From positions 131,666-195,665 of the forward strand of contig NZ_JAKNQY010000003.1 of the NCBI RefSeq assembly GCF_024494355.1: a stretch of DNA of 64,000 nt. The letters are read 5' to 3'. Within the stretch, counting starts at the first letter, position 1. Every line of letters starts with the position of its first letter. The notes beneath the pieces were generated by a model. That model searched no databases. It worked only from the letters and a program-made list of their open reading frames with translations, and had not been told where the DNA came from. The DNA is from Pseudomonas sp. Q11. GTDB lineage: Bacteria; Pseudomonadota; Gammaproteobacteria; Pseudomonadales; Pseudomonadaceae. The position numbers were made by a program, and so were the translations under genes. Positions 17,050 to 24,736 of the stretch are shown piece after piece.

Positions 17050-17855
17050 CAGAGCGCGCCCCCGTACCGCAGCTTGCGTGCATAAAGCCTGTTGGCTTTA
17101 CCTTCGAGCCAGGTCAACAGCGAAGCTTCTTCGGCCAGGATCCGCCGTAGCGGCTGCTGGAAATACCCCTTGAGGAAACGCAACTTGTCACGACGAGTCA
17201 GACCGATGTCCATCGCAGAGAAATACAGCGCCGCCAGGTCCTTGTTGCGCCAACGAAGGGGGATGGCCGGGCGGACCTGCGCACGGTGCAGGTCGATCAC
17301 CGAAAGTTTGAAATCCGTGGCGGTCACGGGCTTATCGGTGTGCAGCAAAAAGTGGCAAATGTAGCAGTCGCGATGGTTGACCCCGGCCCGGTGCATCATA
17401 CCGGTCATGCGCGCCACTTCGGCGATCAGGGCCCGCTTGAGTTTCGGCTGTGGCGGCTGCTTGACCCAGTCCATGCTGAGATCTTCGAGACTGACGGTCG
17501 GCGCCAGTTCTTCGGTGACGATGAACGAATGCTGGTCGGCCGGGTTGCGGCCTTTCTCGCCATACGCAACGGCGGTCATGGTCGGCACACCGACTTGCTG
17601 CAGGCGCTGGATGGCTTTCCATTCCTGTCCCGCGCCGAGTACCGGCAGCTTGGCGGTCAGCAGGTTCTTGAAGATTTCGCGCCAACCGATGCCACGGTGG
17701 ATCTTCACGAAAAAACCACGTCCGTCCACCTCCGTGCGCAAGGTGCGCCGGGCTTCCAGCTCGCGATAGACCTCGCCCTTGAGCGCCTCGACTTCGGCGA
17801 ACGCATCGCGTCCAGCCCAAAGGCTCTTGAACGGTTCGGCCAGCATCAATTTCAT
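17049..17855 (-). CDS. waaP: LPS core heptose I kinase WaaP (RfaP)
   Basis: Phosphorylates heptose I of the LPS inner core using ATP, an essential outer-membrane stabilising step in P. aeruginosa. The 268-residue protein has the family start MKLMLAEPFKSLWAGRDAF, glycine loop and lysine in RGFFVKIHRGIGWREIFKNL, the catalytic loop HRAGVNHRDCYICHFLL and metal-binding LSVIDLHRAQVRP. Position and order directly after waaG agree with the identity. Start ATG overlaps the waaG stop (ATGA). As in other bacteria, the fold is eukaryote-like protein kinase. Confidence 0.96.
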   Translation of the reverse strand: MKLMLAEPFKSLWAGRDAFAEVEALKGEVYRELEARRTLRTEVDGRGFFVKIHRGIGWREIFKNLLTAKLPVLGAGQEWKAIQRLQQVGVPTMTAVAYGEKGRNPADQHSFIVTEELAPTVSLEDLSMDWVKQPPQPKLKRALIAEVARMTGMMHRAGVNHRDCYICHFLLHTDKPVTATDFKLSVIDLHRAQVRPAIPLRWRNKDLAALYFSAMDIGLTRRDKLRFLKGYFQQPLRRILAEEASLLTWLEGKANRLYARKLRYGGAL

Positions 17856-18976
17856 TGTGCGTGCTCCGCCAATATCACATCGGCCGCGTGCTGCGGCATG
17901 CTGTAGAGGTCGGCCGTCTCGGCGAAGGCCAGACCGTTGCGGCTCCAGGCCGCGCGTGCGTCGGCGTCACCCAACATCCGCCCCAGGTACTCGGTGAGCT
18001 GCGCCTGTTCGAACGGCTCGTCCAAGACCAGGCCACTGTCGGCCTCGGCGATGTAATGGGCGTATCCACACACCGCACTGACCAGCACCGGCAAGCCGGC
18101 CACCAGCGCTTCAAGCAGTACGGTGCCGGTGTTCTCGTTGTACGCCGGGTGGATCAGCAGGTCGGCGCCCAACAGGAAACGCGGAATGTCGCTGCGGCCC
18201 TTGAGGAAGCGTACGTTGTCACCAAGCCCCAACGCGGCGCTCTGCAATTGGAATACTTTGGGGTCGTCCTGGCCGATTACAAACAGGCGGGTGCGTTTTT
18301 TAAGCTGCGAAGGTAGCGCGGCCAGGGCCTTGAGGCTGCGATCCACGCCCTTGGTCTTGAACCCGGAACCGATCTGCACCAGCAGCAGGTCATCATCGGC
18401 CAGATCGAATTCGGCACGAAACGCGGCGCGAACCTCATCGGCGTCGGCGGGCCGGCGACGATCCTGGGCGATGCCCGGTGGCAGCAGGTGAAAGCGCTCC
18501 AGCGGCGTGTCGTAGTGCTTGATGAACAAAGGCTGTTGCACTTCGGAAATCATCAGTATTTCGGTCTTGGCATCCTTGGCGAATACCGCTCGCTCGTACT
18601 CGGAAAAGTGGCGGTAACGCCCCCAACGCCGGTACAGCGAATTGCGCAGGTTCTGCGCCTTGTCTTCAAAGCAGCCGTCAGCGGCGTAATACACGTCCAG
18701 GCCGGGCATTTTATTGAAGCCGATCAAACGGTCGACCGGACGCTTGGCCAGGTCGTTTTCCATCCACGCACTGAGTTTCTCGTTGCGACGGTGGTTGAAC
18801 AGCGCCTTGACCGGCGCCACCAGCACTTCGAAGCCCGGCGGGACGTCACCTTCCCAGATCAGCGTGTAGACGCGGATCTGGTGACCGCGCCGCTGGCATT
18901 CCAGGGCGATGCGCATGAAGTCACGCTGCAGGCCGCCGAAGGGGAAGTATTTATAAAGGACAAAAGCCAATTGCAT
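17852..18976 (-). CDS. waaG: LPS core glycosyltransferase I WaaG (RfaG)
   Basis: GT4-family GT-B enzyme of 374 residues that adds the first outer-core hexose to heptose II; in Pseudomonas the sugar is N-acetylgalactosamine. The N-terminus MQLAFVLYKYFPFGGLQRDF is the WaaG signature. The C-terminal donor domain has FVIGQDDPKVF and the GT4 motif HPAYNENTGTVLLEALVAGLP with its two glutamates. It starts inside the waaC stop codon (TGATG) and ends overlapping waaP. The chain of 1-4 nt overlaps shows a single translationally coupled operon waaC-waaG-waaP-wapP. Confidence 0.96.
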   Translation of the reverse strand: MQLAFVLYKYFPFGGLQRDFMRIALECQRRGHQIRVYTLIWEGDVPPGFEVLVAPVKALFNHRRNEKLSAWMENDLAKRPVDRLIGFNKMPGLDVYYAADGCFEDKAQNLRNSLYRRWGRYRHFSEYERAVFAKDAKTEILMISEVQQPLFIKHYDTPLERFHLLPPGIAQDRRRPADADEVRAAFRAEFDLADDDLLLVQIGSGFKTKGVDRSLKALAALPSQLKKRTRLFVIGQDDPKVFQLQSAALGLGDNVRFLKGRSDIPRFLLGADLLIHPAYNENTGTVLLEALVAGLPVLVSAVCGYAHYIAEADSGLVLDEPFEQAQLTEYLGRMLGDADARAAWSRNGLAFAETADLYSMPQHAADVILAEHAQ

Positions 18977-20034
18977 CAGCGCGGCTCCTCAGCCAATAAC
19001 GTGCTCAAGTGGCTGGCAACACGCTCGGGATTCAGACGCGTGAAGCACAGGGGCTGCTCGCGTTTCAGGTCAAACCGCCGGGCATCTTCGGCGGTCGGCG
19101 GATAAGTGCATTGTTTCTGCATGCAAGGCGCGCAGGGGAAATCGCTGGCAAGGTGAATCTGCCCCTTGCCATAGGCACCGGTCAGCACCGGGTTGGTGGG
19201 GCCGAGCAGTGAAATGGTCGGCACATCCAGGGCTGCGGCCAAATGGCCAAGGCCGGTGTCCACGGCCACACAGGCCTGCGCGCCGGCCAACACCTTGCCC
19301 ATCCCGCCCAGATTCAGTTTTGGCAATACCAGGGCGTTGCGCAACCCATTGGCAATCCGCTCGGCCCGGGCTTTCTCCAGCGGGCTGCCCCATGGCAGCT
19401 TCACCACGACGCCGAACTGGCCCATGCGCTCAACGAGTTGACGCCAGTAGAGTTCAGGCCAGTGCTTGGATTCCCAGGTCGTGCCATGCAGGAACACCAC
19501 GTAGGGGTATCTGCGTGGCAATTCCACCAGACGATCGACATTCAGGCCGTAGCTGCCCATGGTTTTGGGCAAGTCATAACCCAGCGCCACGGCGAACAAC
19601 TGGCGCACGCGCTCTACCGCGTGCTGACCGCGGGCCACGGCCAGGCGGCGGGAATAGAAACGCGCGGCCAGCGGTTCGCGGGCCGAAACTTTATCCAGGC
19701 CTGCCACCGGGGCTTTGACGTAGCGGGTCAGCCAGGCGCTTTTCAGCAGGCCTTGGGCGTCGATCACCAGATCGTACTTCTCGGCACGCACGCTCTGCTT
19801 GAAGCGTCGCCACTCGCCGCTCTTGATGGTTTGCCAGAGGTTCTTGCGCCAGCGACGAATGGCCACCGGGATGACTTTGTCCACCGCCGGGTGCCAGGTG
19901 GGAATTTCGGCAAAGCCTTCTTCCACCACCCAGTCGAACCTGATGCCGGGAATCGCCCGCGCCGCGTCGGTCAGCGCCGGCAGGGTGTGAACCACATCCC
20001 CCAGCGAAGAGGTCTTGATCAACAATACCCGCAA
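18976..20034 (-). CDS. waaC: ADP-heptose:LPS heptosyltransferase I WaaC
   Basis: Transfers the first L-glycero-D-manno-heptose from ADP-heptose to Kdo-lipid A. A GT9 enzyme of 352 residues: N-terminal RVLLIKTSSLGDVVHTLPAL, FDWVVEEGFAEIP, and C-terminal donor site VAVDTGLGHLAAALDVPTISLLGPTNP. I place the start at TTG 20034 because the family begins (M)RVLLIKTSSLGD, GGAGG sits 8 nt upstream, and this follows the waaF stop by one base; a longer in-frame reading would add an unsupported extension. It uses product of hldE in the same window. Confidence 0.95.
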   Translation of the reverse strand: MRVLLIKTSSLGDVVHTLPALTDAARAIPGIRFDWVVEEGFAEIPTWHPAVDKVIPVAIRRWRKNLWQTIKSGEWRRFKQSVRAEKYDLVIDAQGLLKSAWLTRYVKAPVAGLDKVSAREPLAARFYSRRLAVARGQHAVERVRQLFAVALGYDLPKTMGSYGLNVDRLVELPRRYPYVVFLHGTTWESKHWPELYWRQLVERMGQFGVVVKLPWGSPLEKARAERIANGLRNALVLPKLNLGGMGKVLAGAQACVAVDTGLGHLAAALDVPTISLLGPTNPVLTGAYGKGQIHLASDFPCAPCMQKQCTYPPTAEDARRFDLKREQPLCFTRLNPERVASHLSTLLAEEPR

Positions 20035-20035
20035 G

Positions 20036-21070
20036 TTACTGAACCTCCACCGGTGCGCCCTGCAAACGCCCCAGGGCATCGTTCACCAACGGTGGCATGA
20101 GCTGGCGCAGGCAGTTGTAATGACCGAAGCGGCAGGTGCGGTCGAAGCACGGGCTGCATTCGATGCCCAGGCGCACGACTTCGACTTTGTCGGCCAGCGG
20201 CGGCGTAAAGCCCGGCGAGGTGGAACCATACACCGCTACCAAAGGGCGGTTCAGGGCGGCTGCCACGTGCATCAGGCCGGAGTCATTGGACACCACTGAA
20301 TCGGCGCAGGACATCAGGTCGATGGCCTCGGCCAGGGAGGTATCACCGCTCAGATTCACCGACTCCTCCCGCAGACCCGGGATCAGCCGCGAGCGGATGT
20401 CTTCGCCCACCGAATGATCGTTTTTCGAACCGAACAGCCAGACCTGCCAGCCTTCACGAATCTTCGCCTCGGCGACCTGGGCGTAATGCTCGGCCGGCCA
20501 GCGCTTGGACTCACCGAACTCGGCGCCCGGGCAGAGGGCCAACACCGGGCGGTCCAGGCTCAAACCGAACTTGGCCAGCGCCGCTTCGCGGGTCACCGGG
20601 TCGATCGCAAGGCTTGGACGCGGATACGGCTTGGGTAACTCGCCGCCCGGCTCGTAGGCCAGGGCCATGAAGCGCTCGATCATCAGCGGGTAGCGGTCTT
20701 TATCCAGCGTGCGCACGTCGTTGAGCAGGCCGTAGCGGAACTCGCCGCGCCAGCCGGTGCGCGTAGGGATGCTGGCGAAGAATGGCACCAATGCCGACTT
20801 CAACGAATTGGGCAGCACAATCGCCTGGTCATATTGCCCGGCCAGGGATTTGCCGATGCGTCGACGGGTCGCCAGCTCCAGCACGCCGTGGCCGAGCGGG
20901 AAGCTCAAGGCCTTGCGCACCTGGGGCATGCGCTCAAGAATCGGCCGGCTCCACTCGGGGGCCAACACGTCGATTTCGCACTGTGGGTGGCGCTGCTTGA
21001 GGCACTGGAACAGTGTCTGCGCCATCACCATGTCACCGACCCAACTGGGCCCTACGATCAGAATATTCAT
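20036..21070 (-). CDS. waaF: ADP-heptose:LPS heptosyltransferase II WaaF
   Basis: Adds the second heptose to heptose I. A GT9 protein of 344 residues beginning MNILIVGPSWVGDMVMAQTL, with LALCPGAEFGESKRWP in the middle and the donor motif VVSNDSGLMHVAAALNRPLVAVYG near residue 260. The ATG at 21070 follows GGAAG; an upstream in-frame GTG would add 18 residues that do not match the family. It heads the inner-core operon (waaF-waaC-waaG-waaP-wapP). A GC-rich hairpin followed by five U residues lies immediately upstream on the same strand and may attenuate or insulate the operon. Confidence 0.96.
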   Translation of the reverse strand: MNILIVGPSWVGDMVMAQTLFQCLKQRHPQCEIDVLAPEWSRPILERMPQVRKALSFPLGHGVLELATRRRIGKSLAGQYDQAIVLPNSLKSALVPFFASIPTRTGWRGEFRYGLLNDVRTLDKDRYPLMIERFMALAYEPGGELPKPYPRPSLAIDPVTREAALAKFGLSLDRPVLALCPGAEFGESKRWPAEHYAQVAEAKIREGWQVWLFGSKNDHSVGEDIRSRLIPGLREESVNLSGDTSLAEAIDLMSCADSVVSNDSGLMHVAAALNRPLVAVYGSTSPGFTPPLADKVEVVRLGIECSPCFDRTCRFGHYNCLRQLMPPLVNDALGRLQGAPVEVQ

Positions 21071-21079
21071 GTGGCTTCC

Positions 21080-21111
21080 AAAAACGATACGGGGAGGCCT
21101 ACGCCTCCCCG
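21080..21111 (-). terminator. Hairpin with U-run directly before waaF
   Basis: On the minus strand a perfect 9-bp stem CGGGGAGGC / GCCTCCCCG with a 4-nt loop (21111-21090) is followed 5 nt later by five U (21084-21080). The U-run abuts the waaF Shine-Dalgarno GGAAG. It could end glnE transcripts, or act as an attenuator or translational control element for waaF. The gap between stem and U-run makes a fully efficient terminator doubtful. Confidence 0.5.
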
Positions 21112-21178
21112 CCTCGACAATCACTGTGGCTTAGGTCGTTGCCTGTTGCCGTCACTCTACAACACACCGCAAATCTAC

Positions 21179-21270
21179 TGTGGGGGCGAGCCAGCTCGCG
21201 ATGAGGCCATTACATTCAACATCCATGCTGCCTGACATTCCGCTATCGCGAGCAGGCTCGCTCCCACAGG
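21179..21270. repeat. REPIN
   Basis: Opposed REP arms TGGGGGCGAGCCAGCTCGCG (left) and ATCGCGAGCAGGCTCGCTCC (right) flank a 45-nt spacer. This is the first of two REPINs filling most of the spacer between waaF and glnE. Confidence 0.9.
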
Positions 21271-21314
21271 GGAAACCCATCTGCTTCAAGTATGGTGCAG
21301 CACCACAATTCCAT

Positions 21315-21403
21315 TGTGGGAGCGGGCTTGCTCGCGAAGAGGCCGGCACATCCAACATCAAGCTGCCTAACCCGCCGCCTTCGCGAGCAAGCCCGCTCCC
21401 ACA
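21315..21403. repeat. REPIN
   Basis: Second REPIN in the waaF-glnE spacer, with the sub-variant arms GTGGGAGCGGGCTTGCTCGC and its inverse. Together with the neighbouring REPIN and the hairpin at 21.1 kb it accounts for nearly all of 21071-21414, where no gene is seen. In P. aeruginosa ilvE occupies this position, as I recall. Confidence 0.9.
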
Positions 21404-21414
21404 CTGCCTAATCT

Positions 21415-24354
21415 TCAGCTCAGCCCCAGTTCTCGCCAGATCCGCAGCACCTGCCTGCGCTCATCCACAAACTGGTCGCCTGCAATCACCCCGGCGTCGT
21501 TCTGTAGCGCCTGGCGGTGGGCGGCGGAGCGATAGGCTTTGTACGCCTCGCGCAACAGGGTTGCGTCTTCGACCGGCATCAGTCCGACCTCTTGCAACCC
21601 CTCCAGAATGCGGATGTTATCGGTGTAGCGCAGCAGCGATGGGTGCTCCTCGGACCACGCCAGGGCCGCGTATTGCACCATAAATTCAATGTCGACGATA
21701 CCTCCGGCATCCTGCTTGAGGTCGAACGGCGCCGTGGCTTCAAAGGCGTTCGCCGCGGTTCCGGCAGCGGTGGCCTTGCTGCCGAGGTTGTCGCGCATCT
21801 TGGCGCGCATCTCGCTGACCTCCTGGCGCAGCGTCGACAAATCACGCTTGCGCCCAAGCACCTGTGCACGAACTTTCTCGAACGCCTGCCCCACATCCTG
21901 GCTGCCCACCAGCACGCGGGCCCGCACCAGCGCCTGGTGTTCCCAGGTCCAGGCCTCGTTCTCCTGATAGCGTGCAAAAGCCCCAAGGGAGCTGACCAGT
22001 AACCCCGACGCCCCGGACGGCCGCAAGCGCATATCCACTTCGTAGAGCTGTCCGGAGTTGGTCTGGGCCGTCAGCAAATGAATGATTCGCTGGCCCAGCC
22101 GGGTGAAGAACTGCGCGCCGTCGATGGGTTTCGGGCCATCGGTTTCCGCCTGCGGATCGCCATCGTGGATGAACACCAGATCCAGGTCGGAACCATGCCC
22201 CAACTCCAGACCGCCGACTTTCCCATACCCGACAATGATGAAGCCAGGATCGCACAGGCTACCGTCAGCGCGCAGCGGCACGCCGTACTTGGCCACAGTC
22301 TGGCGCCAGGCCAGGGCCAGCACTTGCTCGAGAATCGCCTCGGCCAGCCAGGTCAGGTAATCGCTGACTTTCATCAACGGCAGGCTGCCGGCAATTTCCG
22401 AGGCCGCCACCCGCAAACGGTGCGCAAGCTTGAAATGCCGCAGGGCTTCCATTTGCTGTTCGAGGTCATCTTCGGGGATGCGGGTCAGGCGCTCACGCAA
22501 CTCCGCCGCCAGTTCCGGCGCCAGGGGCGGCTTGAACAAGCGCCCCTCATTGAGCAATTCATCAAGTAACAGGGGAAAGCGGGTGATCTGCTCGGCAATC
22601 CACGGGCTCGCCGCGCACAGTGTCAACAAACGTCGCAGCGCGCCGGGATTTTCCGTCAGCAGCACCAGATAGGCCGAACGGCGCGCCACGGCTTCCACCA
22701 GCGGCAATACGCGCTCAAGCACCAGGTCCGGGTTGGCATGCTCCACCGCCTGGGCCAGCAGGCGCGGAATGAATGCATCCAGACGCTCGCGCCCCAAACG
22801 CTGCATGGCACGCAACTGCGCACTGCCGCGCAGGGCGGCCAAGGCTTTGAGCGCCTTGGGCGCATCGCCGAAGCCGCCCTCTTCCAACTGACGACACGCC
22901 GCCCCTTCATCCTGGCTGTCTTCCCACAAAGGCAACCATTCGCCGCCCACCGTCACTTCGCTCTCGCCGTCCTGTTCCTCATCCGGGTCCGCGATGACCT
23001 GGCCGAAGTGCCAAGCCACACGACCGCGCCAATACATCAATTGCTCATGGAAGGCCGCCCAGTCGGCAAAACCCAGCATGAACGCGATGCGCGCCTGGTC
23101 CTGCGGGCTGTCCGGCAGCATCTGGGTCTGGCGGTCGGCGATGGCCTGGATCGCGTGTTCGGTGTAACGCAAGAATTCATAACCCTGGCGCAGCTCATCG
23201 ACCACCTTGGCTGGCAGATATCCCTGGCCTTCCAGGGTGCCCAGCACTTTCAACAGCGGGCGCTGCTGCAAGCTCAAGTCACGACCGCCATGGATCAACT
23301 GGAACGCCTGGGCAATGAACTCCACCTCGCGGATGCCGCCCGAACCCAGCTTGATGTTGTCGGCCATGCCCTTGCGCCGCACTTCCTGCTGGATCAGCTG
23401 TTTCATGGTGCGCAGCGCTTCGATGGCAGAAAAATCCAGGTAACGGCGATAAACGAACGGGCGCAGCATGTCGAGCAATTGCGCACCGGCCACCTGGTCA
23501 CCCGCCACCACTCGCGCCTTGATCATGGCGTAGCGCTCCCAGTCGCGGCCCTGATCCTGGTAATACTGCTCCAGCGCGTTGAAGCTCAGCACCAGCGCAC
23601 CGGCCGAACCATAGGGGCGCAGGCGCATGTCGACACGGAACACGAAACCGTCGACTGTCATCGGGTCCAGGGCCTTGATCAGGCGCTGCCCTACGCGAAT
23701 GAAGAACTCCTGGTTATCCAGCGCACGCTTGGCGCCAACGGTCTCGCCGCCCTCGGGGTAGGCAAAAATCAGGTCGATATCCGATGACAGGTTCAGCTCC
23801 ACAGCACCGAGTTTGCCCATGCCCAGAATGACCATGTGCTGCGGTTCACCGCTGCGCCGGCCGGTGGGCGTGCCGAATTGCTGGCAATGACGCTGGTACA
23901 GCCATTGATAGGCCTGGTCGATGCAGGTATCGGCCATGTCGGAGAGGTCGCGACAGGTCTGGACCAGGTCGGCCTGGCGGGTCAGGTCGCGCCAGATGAT
24001 CCGTATCTGCTGGCGTGTGCGTTGGCGACGCAGGACGCGGCCGAGTTCGTCTTCGCTCTCGGCGGCCTGGACCGCGGCGCTAATCTGCGCGCACATTTCG
24101 CCGGGCACCAGGCGGCGGTCCAGTTCGCCGCCGCGCACCAGCTCCAGCAGCATCGAGGGGTCACGAACACTCTGCTCGATAAAAAAATCACTGGCGGCGG
24201 CGATACGATTGAACTCGCTCCAGCGTTCAGGCGCCCAACCGGACAACCCGTGGTCGTCGCCCAGGGAAGCGACCGCCGCACGGAACGACTGCTCGGCACG
24301 ACTGACCAATGATTGGAGAATTACCGGAACTTCGGTAAGCGAGGGCAGGCTCAT
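21415..24354 (-). CDS. glnE: Bifunctional glutamine synthetase adenylyltransferase/deadenylase GlnE
   Basis: Controls glutamine synthetase by adding AMP (C-terminal domain) or removing it (N-terminal domain) in response to PII and glutamine. The 979-residue protein contains two nucleotidyltransferase modules: GMGKLGAVELNLSSDIDLIF in the N-terminal deadenylase half and GYGKVGGLELGHGSDLDLVF in the C-terminal adenylyltransferase half, each with its paired aspartates. Each is followed by its helical GlnD-PII-uridylyltransferase-like region. Length is full. ATG 24354 has AGGA about 8 nt upstream and gives MSLPSLTE, the family start. It is divergent from aceE. Confidence 0.97.
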   Translation of the reverse strand: MSLPSLTEVPVILQSLVSRAEQSFRAAVASLGDDHGLSGWAPERWSEFNRIAAASDFFIEQSVRDPSMLLELVRGGELDRRLVPGEMCAQISAAVQAAESEDELGRVLRRQRTRQQIRIIWRDLTRQADLVQTCRDLSDMADTCIDQAYQWLYQRHCQQFGTPTGRRSGEPQHMVILGMGKLGAVELNLSSDIDLIFAYPEGGETVGAKRALDNQEFFIRVGQRLIKALDPMTVDGFVFRVDMRLRPYGSAGALVLSFNALEQYYQDQGRDWERYAMIKARVVAGDQVAGAQLLDMLRPFVYRRYLDFSAIEALRTMKQLIQQEVRRKGMADNIKLGSGGIREVEFIAQAFQLIHGGRDLSLQQRPLLKVLGTLEGQGYLPAKVVDELRQGYEFLRYTEHAIQAIADRQTQMLPDSPQDQARIAFMLGFADWAAFHEQLMYWRGRVAWHFGQVIADPDEEQDGESEVTVGGEWLPLWEDSQDEGAACRQLEEGGFGDAPKALKALAALRGSAQLRAMQRLGRERLDAFIPRLLAQAVEHANPDLVLERVLPLVEAVARRSAYLVLLTENPGALRRLLTLCAASPWIAEQITRFPLLLDELLNEGRLFKPPLAPELAAELRERLTRIPEDDLEQQMEALRHFKLAHRLRVAASEIAGSLPLMKVSDYLTWLAEAILEQVLALAWRQTVAKYGVPLRADGSLCDPGFIIVGYGKVGGLELGHGSDLDLVFIHDGDPQAETDGPKPIDGAQFFTRLGQRIIHLLTAQTNSGQLYEVDMRLRPSGASGLLVSSLGAFARYQENEAWTWEHQALVRARVLVGSQDVGQAFEKVRAQVLGRKRDLSTLRQEVSEMRAKMRDNLGSKATAAGTAANAFEATAPFDLKQDAGGIVDIEFMVQYAALAWSEEHPSLLRYTDNIRILEGLQEVGLMPVEDATLLREAYKAYRSAAHRQALQNDAGVIAGDQFVDERRQVLRIWRELGLS

Positions 24355-24561
24355 GGTCTATCCTTGATCGGCGCGGGAAAGGCTGGATGTAGTGTTTTTT
24401 CAGATGCCACTACCTGATCGACTGTCGAACAAAGATGATAAATAGCTGAAAATCTGATTTTATTGGCAGCCAACATCAAGTTTTTACCTGTACGAGTTGG
24501 CTCACGACCAACAGTAACGATTATTCTCACAACGAAGCGAGGGGCCACAAGCCGCTCATGT

Positions 24562-24574
24562 GTAGTTTTACTAC
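24562..24574. promoter_or_regulatory. Operator-like palindrome, distal copy upstream of aceE (GntR type)
   Basis: GTAGT TTT ACTAC, a perfect palindrome around a 3-nt centre. It contains the AGTnnnACT arrangement resembling FadR/PdhR/GlcC-subfamily GntR operators (consensus form GT-N(0-3)-AC). The centre lies 52 bp, about five helical turns, from the second copy, and the extended 15-nt units are exact inverted repeats. It may bind a repressor of aceEF, but the regulator is not in the window. Confidence 0.55.
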
Positions 24575-24613
24575 TCGTCTATACATTCGAAAGGCTGAAA
24601 CGGCCGACGATTT

Positions 24614-24626
24614 GTAGTAAAACTAC
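24614..24626. promoter_or_regulatory. Operator-like palindrome, proximal copy upstream of aceE (GntR type)
   Basis: GTAGT AAA ACTAC, the same arms as the upstream copy with the complementary centre. It ends 110 nt before the aceE start. The rest of the 382-nt glnE-aceE spacer (24355-24736) contains AT-rich DNA suited to divergent promoters, but no promoter hexamers I would defend. Confidence 0.55.
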
Positions 24627-24736
24627 ACGCCGCCGAAACAACCTTCGGCAATCCAAGAATTTATACCGTCTGCCCACAAGGCCAGTCGCAAACTCAGGCA
24701 ACCGATTCTGGTAGCCTTTCCGCCCTGGAGCAAGCC

